Source of the DNA: Candidatus Scalindua sp.
GTDB taxonomy: Bacteria > Planctomycetota > Brocadiia > Brocadiales > Scalinduaceae
NCBI GenBank assembly: GCA_031316155.1
Contig: JALDRB010000011.1
Location: forward strand, 1 to 64,000
Length of the DNA: 64,000 nucleotides
Direction: 5' to 3'
Each line of letters begins with the position of its first letter. Position 1 is the first letter of the stretch. The notes beneath the pieces are model-generated. The model did no database searches. It saw only the letters and a program-made list of their open reading frames with translations, and was not told the origin of the DNA. Below are positions 56,501 to 64,000 of the stretch, piece after piece. Both the position numbers and the translations under genes were made by a program.

Positions 56501-57183
56501 TGAAGACCTGCATCGTTTTCCTTTGATGGTCCTGTGAAAACAGGCAGATGGCTGTCGAAGTCTCCATAGTTTTCATGCAAATGGATGTGATTTATGGGTA
56601 CTTGGGAATCAAGCAGGTCAATAAATTTCAAGTAGTCATTCCGGGTAGATGCACAGAGATTAGCATGTCCCATGTCCAGGCACATTCCAACGTGTTTTAC
56701 AGGCGTGTCTTTCAGGGTTTGGATAATTTCGAACACCCTGTTGATATCTTCCGGAGCTGTTAAGGGTGTATTTTCCAGAGAGAGACGTAATCCTGCTTCC
56801 GACAGGCTCCTCAGAATGGGCATAATTGCCTTTACATACTTCTCCGGTCCTTTATCAGTAGCAAGGTGGACAATGAGGATGGTTGCGCCGATATCCAGGG
56901 CAAACTCGATGTTTTTCACTAACAGTGCATGATTTTCAGGTTTCAAGGGGTTAGAATCCCATGGAGCATGAACTGACAGGGCTATATTATTTTCAATCGC
57001 CTTCCTTCTGATGTGTTGGCGCATTTCTCTGTCTATATCGTTTGTATCCCAGCCTTCTCCTCCTTCCTTCTTATCCGGAAACCACTCGAATGCATCGAAG
57101 CCGTTTTCTATTGCATATTCAAAGGGCAGTGTAGGAGGTGATGCCGAGAATGAAGTCTGATTACCTATTCTGATTTGTTTCAT
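53575..57183 (-). CDS. TIM-barrel fused to phosphoglucan water dikinase-like enzyme
   Basis: A 1202-residue protein. Residues 1-275 are a xylose-isomerase-like TIM barrel (FEYAIENGFDAFEWFPDK, VHAPWDSNPL, HVGMCLDMGHANL, INHIHLHENYGD). A linker (about 280-330) joins a long helical region. Then come a swivelling phospho-histidine domain, with His at about residue 801 in LPHLSHLGVRAR, and a C-terminal PPDK/PWD ATP-grasp domain (VRSSSNCEDTVTIAGAGLYK, GLGETLASGAAKGTPYRL, GIPQDIEGVIIGDDVYLVQS). Plant PWD phosphorylates starch at C3. A sugar-barrel fused to such a dikinase is unusual. Upstream neighbour is the GWD homologue, with a family A repeat in between. Confidence 0.85.
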   Translation of the reverse strand: MKQIRIGNQTSFSASPPTLPFEYAIENGFDAFEWFPDKKEGGEGWDTNDIDREMRQHIRRKAIENNIALSVHAPWDSNPLKPENHALLVKNIEFALDIGATILIVHLATDKGPEKYVKAIMPILRSLSEAGLRLSLENTPLTAPEDINRVFEIIQTLKDTPVKHVGMCLDMGHANLCASTRNDYLKFIDLLDSQVPINHIHLHENYGDFDSHLPVFTGPSKENDAGLHGFMKRLKDIHFSGTIILEQWPDPPSLLNEARKRLYHIWNTIPDTHSSSNQLNGTGNFKPSGKTVPDSVQIPANKSTNTIDTKTTSLSEKGEHNITRGQENKGDKFFDSLVEAHNRYRSWREKLNWVASLFKDKTFRPDTDQLIYLSIYLRFLGTGELACREDGSHFRPHHHAKSAHQIEECLMNCTTPDNAYSMRRIYPWLPSYDNAYTHAEPLTRIRDIAHRNDIPRELKNEIKHTLQNKLHRCAGPEDLLTSAALLERITAPDADLPASFVEEFTIFHRELKEFFNAHSLEERLESFTRKLDGNSAGLIQKFLETKKKSEETPQHYLTLLELLTKLRVLFIKMATDAAGADLQQFRLADIGLEDFLFVLLSRLLNILENKGDIKISWVLMLETLTLLVINVGLSMIETEECEAIELELTAWKRSFEPDQLQLLRLRATLERCRRLCEDYADRVLRLYQVRVEKLGRRLGVREEAIKLFCEGDIRGNIVFQLSKLVSFLLKHIRESADLSPWDSIVTGNATGRLVSVDCLDDIANTQEEEVILLTKKAWGDEIIPEGVKGIILGHQLPHLSHLGVRARKDGVVFAACEDEEYFRKLKHLTGKRITCKITAENVSWKLTDTVKKNNPVWKRREPFFLPEIPAKPEQRYLTIDQVNTANGGAKAYGARQLDELSSLPGSGFKTPPGLVVPFGVMEESIRAIPAQWIEYGSLIDKLQKYPHDSVKIAQQLRKILYRLKIHDDILQGIRKKFPEKERLMVRSSSNCEDTVTIAGAGLYKSIANVLQTKADSAIRNVWASLWSRNAVISRENCHIPHDKAHMAVLIQQMLFPHFSFIMHTSNPINHNPDELYVELAAGLGETLASGAAKGTPYRLICNKKTSDVQMLAFANFSYAMLPYQTGGVYRKRADYSQALLSTNTDICHKLGNRLAAIGRLAEDTFGIPQDIEGVIIGDDVYLVQSRIQQGINRQQIPDTEAF

Positions 57184-57189
57184 ACATCA

Positions 57190-57325
57190 TATACTCATCT
57201 GATAATGGTTTTCGGATAAAATCCGTTATAAAATTGAGCGGGTAAAGTCCTCGGCGCCTGTCCGGGGATACCTTCACCAAGATTTGGTTTCCGGTAAAAC
57301 CGAAAACCAAATCGGTTTTAGTATA
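57190..57325 (+). repeat. family A MITE-like repeat, copy 9
   Basis: Begins TATACTCATCTGATAATGG and ends CAAATCGGTTTTAGTATA. Its right terminus lies inside the GWD gene end: the stop codon TAA of that gene is formed by the element's TATACTAA (read on the minus strand). The other end is 7 bp from the start of the fusion gene. Confidence 0.85.
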
Positions 57326-60300
57326 CCTGTGGACGTGTCTGTACAATATAATATTTTCCGCCTGTATAGGCGCCCTCTATATCCTGCGGTGAGCCGGTTA
57401 GATTTTCCACTATGATACCAATTTCTGCGATTGAATTCAGGATAGTTTGCCTGAATTCTTTGTTCCAAACAAGAGGTTCTTCTTTGTACTGAAGTAAAGT
57501 CTTTCGTGGCGGGGATAACAGAACACTGTCATAAAGGCCTGCTCCCGCGTACCCTGCCAAATCCTCTCCGTTTGAGTCTGAGCGAAAGATAACTCCACTT
57601 CCAAAGAGGCCGATGCTTTTACTCGGGTATGAAAGCAGGCTTATTTCAGATTCGCCTTTTCTTATGGTAAAACTGAGTGCTCTTCCAGGATGGTTGCTGA
57701 CCAGTGTTTCTCCGAGACCCAGTACTACTTCAGCGTAGAGTTCCCTGCTGTCACGGGTGAAGGGGTTCTGTGTATGGATCACGAAGGCATATTCAGCTTC
57801 TACGAGTTGCTGTATAAGAACGGCCATAAAAATGTTGTTATCGGGTATTCCCCGTGCTTTGCGACTCAGGTACGCCCTTTCATTCCATTTAGATGCCCAG
57901 ACACGTTTAATGCACGTCCATACGTTTTCCTTTTGTTGAAGGGGGGAAAGGTTCATAACCCGGAGAAGGTCTGGAAACAGTTCTTCCGGCGGTTTAAGCG
58001 TCAGCAGGGTTTTTCGGATTTCCGGAAGTATCTTTTCAGGATTCTTGTGAACCTGATCGAGCTGGTTTACATAAGCTGCAGTAATCTCTTTGTTTATGTT
58101 CAAGGCAAGTACTTTTTCAAAAACTCCGAATGGTAGAGCTGCAGAAACAGGAAAATTGATCCATTCAGGCAATTTAGCCTGAAGTCGTACCAAATTATTT
58201 GACTTGCTGCCAACCATGCTGTCACTGAAATGGTCTGAAGGAATGGCATACGTGGAAAAGGCAGACATGGTGATTTTCTTCACTTCCATTTTTGGTTGTG
58301 GTTGTACCGTAGTCATGTTTCCGGCAACTTTCCGAAATGTAATATCACCGGTTGCCCGCACCTGAAAGTTGAGGAAATGTCCTCTGAGCGACTTAAGTTT
58401 TTTCAGACACTCCTTATCATAACAGGTTGCAAACAACAGGCGTGAGTTTCTGGTACGCACTGCCACATGGGAAACCAGATCAACGGCATCCGGTGTAATA
58501 ATGGCCAGTACTCCTTCCGGAGGTTCTTCATCACCCATGACCTTATCAGCAATGACAACGGTAGGTTTTTGGAAGGTTTTGCCCTGTATGGAACGTAAGG
58601 TATCGGTGACCTCTACTATCCCTGAGCCCTCCCCGGGACTTATCACCTGCCAGTCTCCGAGTCTTGCATACTTGCGAAGTATGGGATCCAGATGGTGGAT
58701 AAGCATTGAGAGGATAAAAGTCAGTTTGCCCCGGACAACTTCTTCACTAAAGAGGTTTATTGTCCACTCCTCAGCATGAAAGGCAGTACCCAGAAGGACG
58801 GCTCCTGGTTGAAATAGATGGTAGCAGTCATTGCTGAAAGTGCCAATGACCCTTCCGATCCTGTCGAGAACAGATTTGGTATGAAGCGACCAATCCTGTC
58901 CAAAGCGGTTTATACCCTTGAGTTTCTCCCAATGCTGGGAACACACCGAAAGTTCAGGACAGTCATAGGAGAGAGAGAGGTTTTCAAGTACCAGATATAT
59001 TAATTCAACAAGCTGGTTTTGCTCTTTTTGTGCATGGATATTTCCTTCTATAATAAGGCGCAGGACTTCCTCCAGTGACAGGTCAAGGTAGAGCATGTCT
59101 CGAACGTTCCCTGTGTTGTTGTTCATGCTCAGGAGTTGACCAAGCTTTCGTCTTCCCAGGGTAATCTTTTCAACCCGTTCCAGCAGCGGAATCGCTTTTT
59201 CGAATACTTCGTGTAAGAGAGAATTCAGCTGTTCTCTCATGTTGCTGTCGAATAAATAACTTGCCGCATTGATTGCGCTTTCGAGATCGGTGCCTGAATG
59301 GATAGACTTCAGTATCTTTAAATAGTTCTCGAAATCATGAATCAATCCCTCTTTCAGGTTATGAACAAAATCCGGCGGTGATACAATTGGCCGTTCAAAG
59401 TTCTCCAGTCTCTCTCTTGAAACACCTTTTGCCTCAAGAGTTTCGTAAAAGAGGGAAAGGTTTCCGTTGCTTCGTAAGAATTCCAGATAGGCCTCGCAGA
59501 TAACGATGTCATCGGGTGTGGTATTGTTGTGAAGTTTCTGATGCCACTCCTCCATGAAATGGTTTGAAACCTCTTTTATATGATGGCGATGCATGATATT
59601 GAGTATCTCATCCCGTATAATCTGCCCCTCGCCTCCTCTGCCCAGTGTTGAAAATATCAACCTTAGTATGTCTCTCTTTCCAGGGTCGTTTCTGTACCAA
59701 TCGGCAAGTTTCAGGGTCAGGCGATCCTGGGCATGGCTCAGCTCCTTCGGTTTAGTATTGTAATTCCGCTGCCAATCCAGTTGCCTGAGGGAAGAGTAAC
59801 GCAACCATACGAAGAGCAGGGCTAAAGTATTTCTGTCGTCTCCGACTCTGTCTAACAGGTCGTGGCACAGGTTAAAACGGTGCATCAATGTCCACGAGTT
59901 TTTTCCCGTTTCTGCCCGGATAATCTCTTCCGCGAGACAGGAAACGCCGGAGGTATGCAAGCCAGATTGTTTTTGTGAATTACTCCGGATAGGGATGAAA
60001 AAATTCCTTCCCTTATATTTTAGCCAGCGGCCTGTTTCAGCTTCTTTTAAAACAAAGGTAATACCGATTGGGGCTTTCTCTTCACTGAGTTCAAAGGCTA
60101 ATCTATTTAGAGATTTATGTAAAACAAATGGTGATTGTGCAGCACGGCTGTCAATTATGATAGTCTCAGATGGAAGCATTGGCGCAGGTGGTAAGATCCA
60201 TTCAAAAGGGGTGTTTACGGCAATGCCCCAGTGTAGCAGAAGGGGACCTGATTTATCGGTAACCATAAGTACCCGGTAATTATTATTGTGCCTGCTGATG

Positions 60301-60785
60301 GCCACAGCTAAAGATCCCTCTTCGGAAAGGTCAAAGGTCCTTTCCGATAATACTTCCCTGTCCTTCATCTCCTCTTTCAGAGCATGGACAGGTGAAATAT
60401 TCTGCCTCTTCATCTGTGTCAATTCGAGAGAGTAATTTTTCCCGTTGTTATTGTCCCATTGGCCTGTATCAGGGTAGAAGAGGGCGAAATTGATGATCGA
60501 TAGGTTCGTTGCTTTGTCTAACCTGATAACGATCTGTTTTTTACCGTTATGGACAGAAAAACGAGTCTGAACAGCTGTTTGACCGTAAGCTTTACTTCCC
60601 TCAGGCCATAACGATTGTGGAGGCGTCTGCCACAGTCCGCCCGGATTTTCGCTGATTCCCCAATGAAGGAGGCAATTCCCACTGCCGGTCATCCGGAAAG
60701 AGATTTCTGCCTGATCGTTTGCCTCATTCTCTTCTGCCAGAATCGTCACATTGTTTTTGGCGGTTATTTTTTTTACCATCGACAT
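57318..60785 (-). CDS. alpha-glucan water dikinase homologue (GWD/R1-like)
   Basis: An 1155-residue enzyme matching plant GWD. Two N-terminal CBM45-like carbohydrate-binding modules carry CLLHWGISENPGGLWQTPP and LLHWGIAVNTPFEWILPP. A long helical central region follows (EEWHQKLHNNTTPDDIVICE is a recognisable GWD segment). The phospho-histidine domain has His at about residue 773 in AVDLVSHVAVRTRN, and the C-terminal ATP-grasp domain has FRSDSNGEDLAGYAGAGLYD and QDIEGAYTGGKYYIVQTRPQ. GWD transfers the beta-phosphate of ATP to glucosyl C6. All catalytic landmarks are intact. It probably phosphorylates the glycogen-like polymer made by glgCAB. Confidence 0.92.
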   Translation of the reverse strand: MSMVKKITAKNNVTILAEENEANDQAEISFRMTGSGNCLLHWGISENPGGLWQTPPQSLWPEGSKAYGQTAVQTRFSVHNGKKQIVIRLDKATNLSIINFALFYPDTGQWDNNNGKNYSLELTQMKRQNISPVHALKEEMKDREVLSERTFDLSEEGSLAVAISRHNNNYRVLMVTDKSGPLLLHWGIAVNTPFEWILPPAPMLPSETIIIDSRAAQSPFVLHKSLNRLAFELSEEKAPIGITFVLKEAETGRWLKYKGRNFFIPIRSNSQKQSGLHTSGVSCLAEEIIRAETGKNSWTLMHRFNLCHDLLDRVGDDRNTLALLFVWLRYSSLRQLDWQRNYNTKPKELSHAQDRLTLKLADWYRNDPGKRDILRLIFSTLGRGGEGQIIRDEILNIMHRHHIKEVSNHFMEEWHQKLHNNTTPDDIVICEAYLEFLRSNGNLSLFYETLEAKGVSRERLENFERPIVSPPDFVHNLKEGLIHDFENYLKILKSIHSGTDLESAINAASYLFDSNMREQLNSLLHEVFEKAIPLLERVEKITLGRRKLGQLLSMNNNTGNVRDMLYLDLSLEEVLRLIIEGNIHAQKEQNQLVELIYLVLENLSLSYDCPELSVCSQHWEKLKGINRFGQDWSLHTKSVLDRIGRVIGTFSNDCYHLFQPGAVLLGTAFHAEEWTINLFSEEVVRGKLTFILSMLIHHLDPILRKYARLGDWQVISPGEGSGIVEVTDTLRSIQGKTFQKPTVVIADKVMGDEEPPEGVLAIITPDAVDLVSHVAVRTRNSRLLFATCYDKECLKKLKSLRGHFLNFQVRATGDITFRKVAGNMTTVQPQPKMEVKKITMSAFSTYAIPSDHFSDSMVGSKSNNLVRLQAKLPEWINFPVSAALPFGVFEKVLALNINKEITAAYVNQLDQVHKNPEKILPEIRKTLLTLKPPEELFPDLLRVMNLSPLQQKENVWTCIKRVWASKWNERAYLSRKARGIPDNNIFMAVLIQQLVEAEYAFVIHTQNPFTRDSRELYAEVVLGLGETLVSNHPGRALSFTIRKGESEISLLSYPSKSIGLFGSGVIFRSDSNGEDLAGYAGAGLYDSVLLSPPRKTLLQYKEEPLVWNKEFRQTILNSIAEIGIIVENLTGSPQDIEGAYTGGKYYIVQTRPQVY

Positions 60786-61140
60786 CCTGCTTCCTCATAT
60801 TGTTCGATACTCGATATTGGGCTCCTTGTAAAAAATATAAAAACAACTTAGCGCTTATTGTGGATGCCCCGTAAGAGCGGATATGTTGGATTTGAGCTTT
60901 ATCCAATACGCATTTTTCATGCATTACGGTTAATATGTGAATTTCGTTTTTTTTAATTTCATTCTTTCGTTTCTCCACAATTTTTTGAATTTGATTTAAC
61001 TTCTTTTTATTTAATCCGTAGTAAGTGGCGAGAGATATAATCGGTTCAATCCAAAATTTAGCTTCACCATCTTCACAATATACGTGAACGTGAATTCTTT
61101 ATGGAAGAATCACAGTATGAGAAATATTATACGTCAACCA

Positions 61141-61210
61141 TTAGCCGAAGGCAAGGGCGAAGCCGTGAGGTTACGTCTGAAGGAAGCCGGAGTGTAAATC
61201 TGCGAGTCGT
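61141..61210 (+). mobile_element. group II intron 5' fragment (domain I-like)
   Basis: CCGAAGGCAAGGGCGAAGCC, GTGAGGTTACGTCTGAAGGA and AGCCGGAGTGTAAATCTGCG resemble the domain I region that follows the start of bacterial group II introns. It lies 140 bp upstream of a domain V/VI remnant in the same orientation, with no reverse transcriptase between, so this is an internally deleted intron. Identification is by remembered pattern. Confidence 0.4.
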
Positions 61211-61348
61211 AAAAGTTGCTGGCATTTATCAAAAACTGTTGCAACTCAAGTTGGTATGTCCAATCAGTGGTTTAAGAAACAGGGACTATTTCTATCAGAG
61301 AACTATGGATTTATTTTTATTGTCCGAATATTATGAAGCAGTCTTCAT

Positions 61349-61445
61349 GAACCGCCCTGTGCGCGCCCGAAGGAAGTACCCTTGGGGTAGACACGCATGC
61401 AGGGTGGTGTGGGGAGGGGGAGCAAAATACTCCCCTTTACCCGAT
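61349..61445 (+). mobile_element. group II intron 3'-end remnant, second copy
   Basis: About 90% identical to 1012-1108. GAACCGCCCTGTGCG pairs with CGCATGCAGGGTGGT leaving a two-base bulge, then GGGGAG...CTCCCC and TTTACCCGAT. The region 60786-61140 upstream holds no recognised gene. Confidence 0.5.
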
Positions 61446-61477
61446 TATAAACTAATTTGTTTAGTGCAGCATATCAC

Positions 61478-61879
61478 TCAAGCTTTATCACGAATGATTA
61501 AGCCTGTTATCAAACCTCCCAGTGTTGCTTCAATAAGCACACCTAAAAACCAGGTGAATGCCATACTATATGGAATAGGCATCACAGCATAGCTTCCGTA
61601 TCCCATAGAAATTCCAGCTCCAATCCCAAATAATATTCCGTACTTCAGTCCTGATTTAATGTTTTTATCAACAAAGAACAGTGCATAGATAAGAACAAAA
61701 ACAATTGACGATATTAAAACAACGATGCGCATTAATCCTATTTTCATTTCCTCCATGGGTCGCCAAAGTTCAGCCGTTGCTTTATATGCTTCAGTAAGAA
61801 TTATCCCATGGATCACAAAGTCTAATATGGACCAAAGAATAAATACGGAAATGATGGATATGGCTGTTTTCTTCATCAT
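61478..61879 (-). CDS. small integral membrane protein, hypothetical
   Basis: A 133-residue protein with four predicted membrane helices: AISIISVFILWSILDFVIHG, IVVLISSIVFVLIYALFFV, YGILFGIGAGISMGYGSYAV and AFTWFLGVLIEATLGGLITG. The layout resembles small glycine-rich DUF1761/DUF6789-type membrane proteins, but no specific family is claimed. The first ATG (61879) has AGGGGT about 7 nt upstream. It stands alone next to the intron scar. Confidence 0.65.
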   Translation of the reverse strand: MMKKTAISIISVFILWSILDFVIHGIILTEAYKATAELWRPMEEMKIGLMRIVVLISSIVFVLIYALFFVDKNIKSGLKYGILFGIGAGISMGYGSYAVMPIPYSMAFTWFLGVLIEATLGGLITGLIIRDKA

Positions 61880-62289
61880 AATATTACCCCTTATGTGTTT
61901 TTTTTTTATTTTATAATCGTGTAAGATATTATGTTTATGTATTATTAATCAGCGATTCATCTTAGTTTAGAAAAAAATAAAAATCAATAGAGAAATAGTG
62001 TAATTGGTTAGTTTATAGCGACTTCAAAAAACAATTAGTACTTTAAGGTTTATGTTTATCACTCTATCTGAAGGGCAATGTCTCCTCTATATTTCCAGTG
62101 TGCGAAAAGCCTTTGTAAGAACAGTTTCAAGACCACATCGCCTTTTTTGAGACTTCTCAAATAGCAACTTTAACTCAGTAAAGTACCCATTTGAAGGGGG
62201 ATTAGGGGGATGTTATTGTCCATTGTTTAAATCATCCGATAAAAAACATACACTTGTAATAAAAATCGCTAAATGTATAATTATCGATC
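61880..62289. other. 410-bp gap without a recognised gene
   Basis: AT-rich intergenic DNA between divergent genes. It contains a GGGGGATTAGGGGGATG G-rich stretch near 62200, common in environmental genomes, and no identifiable promoter, RNA or coding frame. Confidence 0.3.
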
Positions 62290-64000
62290 ATGAAAAAATA
62301 CATGTGTCTGCACGGGCATTTTTATCAGCCCCCTAGGGAAAATCCGTGTCTTGAGAGTATTGATACTCAGGAATCCGCTTATCCATACCATGATTGGAAT
62401 GAGAGGATAAACCGGGAATGCTATGCGCCGAATGCGTTTGCGAGAATTTTTGATACTGACGGGAAAATTACCCGAGTCGTAAATAATTATGAGAAAATAA
62501 GTTTTAATTTTGGCCCCACTCTTCTCAGTTGGATGCAACAGTATTCCCCTTACGTTTATGAAGCTATATTGGAGGCTGATAAATTAAGCGTTCAAAGGTA
62601 TTCCGGACATGGTAATGCAATTGCTCAGGCGTACAACCATATGATAATGCCTCTCGCAAACCGGAGGGACAAGGTTACACAGGTTGTCTGGGGTCTCAGT
62701 GATTTCAGAAAGAGATTCGGAAGAAAACCTGAAGGTATGTGGCTTCCGGAGACAGCCGTGGACTTGGAGACGCTTGAGGTTTTGAGTGAACAGGGTATTC
62801 AATTTACCATCCTCTCTCCAGGACAGGCGATGAGGGTGCGTGCCATAGGACAGAATACGTGGCATAATGTGTCAGTCGGATCCATTGATACCACGATGCC
62901 GTATCTTGTCAAGTTACCCACGGGGAGAGAGATAACACTGTTTTTTTATAACGGAGGTATTTCTCACAACATTGCCTTCGGAGAAATGCTGAAAAGCGGT
63001 GAAGAACTTGCAAGTTGTCTTCTCGGAGCCTCAGCCAATTGTAAAGGGTCATCCGGTATCATCAATATCGCGACTGACGGAGAAACTTTTGGACATCATC
63101 ATAAATTTGGCGATATGGCGCTCGCCTATTGTTTGAATTATATTGAGTCAAACAATCTTGGTGAAATAACCAACTACGGTTACTATCTTGAGAAGTATCC
63201 TCCAACTCATGAGGTTGAGATCTTTGATAATTCATCCTGGAGTTGTGCTCATGGTATTGAAAGATGGAGAGAAGATTGCGGGTGCAACTCGGGTATGAAC
63301 AGAGAGTGGTCTCAAAAGTGGAGGAGACCTTTACGGGTAGCGATGGACTGGTTGAGAGATGAACTTATCCATTTTTACGCAGACGAGGCCTCAAAATATT
63401 TTCAGGATCCATGGGTTGTAAGAAACGAATATATTGATATTATTCTTGACAGATCTTCTGAGAATAGAGAGGCTTTTTTGAGAAGGCACGCAAGAAAAAA
63501 GCTTTCAAAGGAAGAGAAGGTAAGGGTCCTGAAGCTCCTTGAAATACAGAGAAATGCCATGTTGATGTATACGAGTTGCGGTTGGTTCTTTGATGATATA
63601 TCAGGTGTTGAAACTGTTCAGATAATGCAGTACGCATCCAAAGCTATTCAATATGTGGAAGAATTACGAGGAGGATCTCTTGAATCAGAATACGTAAAAC
63701 ACTTGAAAATGGCCCCGGGTAACATACAGGAAAACGGGGCTAATGCGTATGAGATGTTCGTAAGGCCTGCGAAGGGTGATCTCTTAAAGATAGGAGCTCA
63801 CTATTGTATTTCCTCTCTCTTTGAGGAATATCCCGAGGAGGCAGGAATATATTGTTATACGGTAAAGAAAGAGTCATATGAAAATATAGTTTTGGGAGGA
63901 CGAAGATTTGACGTGGGAATAGCACGGATAATCTCTCATATCACAGAGGATGAAAAAACAGTCTGTTTCACTGTATTGCATCTTGGAGATGAAAAAGTTA
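62290..64000 (+). CDS. GH57 family alpha-glucan-acting enzyme with DUF3536, cut by window edge
   Basis: The frame from ATG 62290 stays open for 570 codons to the right edge. It starts MKKYMCLHGHFYQPPREN, the GH57 N-terminal strand. It contains GMWLPETAVDLETLEVL, characteristic of GH57, and ATDGETFGHHHKFGDMA, followed by the DUF3536 type region found in two-domain GH57 proteins. GH57 members are amylases, 4-alpha-glucanotransferases or branching enzymes; which one cannot be told. It diverges from the preceding membrane-protein gene and joins the glucan theme of the window. Confidence 0.9.
   Translation, partial: MKKYMCLHGHFYQPPRENPCLESIDTQESAYPYHDWNERINRECYAPNAFARIFDTDGKITRVVNNYEKISFNFGPTLLSWMQQYSPYVYEAILEADKLSVQRYSGHGNAIAQAYNHMIMPLANRRDKVTQVVWGLSDFRKRFGRKPEGMWLPETAVDLETLEVLSEQGIQFTILSPGQAMRVRAIGQNTWHNVSVGSIDTTMPYLVKLPTGREITLFFYNGGISHNIAFGEMLKSGEELASCLLGASANCKGSSGIINIATDGETFGHHHKFGDMALAYCLNYIESNNLGEITNYGYYLEKYPPTHEVEIFDNSSWSCAHGIERWREDCGCNSGMNREWSQKWRRPLRVAMDWLRDELIHFYADEASKYFQDPWVVRNEYIDIILDRSSENREAFLRRHARKKLSKEEKVRVLKLLEIQRNAMLMYTSCGWFFDDISGVETVQIMQYASKAIQYVEELRGGSLESEYVKHLKMAPGNIQENGANAYEMFVRPAKGDLLKIGAHYCISSLFEEYPEEAGIYCYTVKKESYENIVLGGRRFDVGIARIISHITEDEKTVCFTVLHLGDEKV

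Noticed and set aside
57318..60785. Phosphoenolpyruvate synthase
   Set aside because: The CBM45-like N-terminus, the GWD-type central segment and the absence of a PEP/pyruvate-binding TIM-barrel domain at the C-terminus favour glucan water dikinase.

Overview
The window is a chromosomal segment of a moderately AT-rich bacterium that most resembles an anammox planctomycete (order Brocadiales, for example Candidatus Scalindua). The main pointers are an octaheme hydroxylamine-oxidoreductase-like cytochrome, a phosphoesterase/multiheme cytochrome fusion, and an LL-diaminopimelate aminotransferase (a route used by Planctomycetes and Chlamydiae). The assignment is inferred from gene content. No rRNA, tRNA or CRISPR array was seen.

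Layout. 1-4.3 kb is an accessory stretch on the minus strand: DUF2283 proteins, a toxin-like remnant, a HEPN-like protein, an HsdR-N/PD-(D/E)XK nuclease-like protein, an orphan XRE antitoxin and a group II intron scar. argS follows. 6.4-18.5 kb is a glycogen region: a GH13 enzyme faces a minus-strand series read as galT, [IS], sensor kinase, response regulator, glgC, glgB, glgA. 18.8-24.3 kb encodes envelope proteins: cytochrome/phosphoesterase fusion, DUF1573 protein, two tandem beta-propellers. 24.7-29.2 kb has aroF (behind a terminator-like hairpin), an FMN-binding protein, dapL and trpS. 30.5-39.3 kb has a glucosylglycerate-synthase-like glycosyltransferase, a CNNM-type membrane protein, the HAO-like cytochrome, an ankyrin protein, zwf and citrate synthase. 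39.4-45.4 kb (minus) carries the lon-like/usp/corA operon and a GGR-type flavoprotein. 45.9-51.8 kb (plus) has a SulP transporter, a small secreted protein and a large matrixin-type metalloprotease. 51.9-60.8 kb (minus) holds a flavin reductase and a three-gene set: a glucan water dikinase homologue, a TIM-barrel/phosphoglucan dikinase fusion and a second TIM-barrel protein. The window ends inside a GH57 alpha-glucan enzyme.

Together the genes make a strong alpha-glucan theme. GlgC, GlgA and GlgB build a branched ADP-glucose-derived polymer. GH13 and GH57 enzymes remodel it. Two plant-starch-type dikinases would phosphorylate it, which is unusual for a bacterium.

The intergenic space is full of repeats. 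Family A is a MITE-like element with about 26-bp imperfect terminal inverted repeats ending in TATACT (nine copies), several abutting stop codons. Family B is a hairpin-rich element whose stems change in a compensatory way between copies. There are also two group II intron 3' ends, one IS element, and broken genes: an IS transposase with a poly(A) frameshift, the HAO-like gene with an in-frame TAG in its signal peptide, and a frameshifted small gene at 30.0-30.2 kb.
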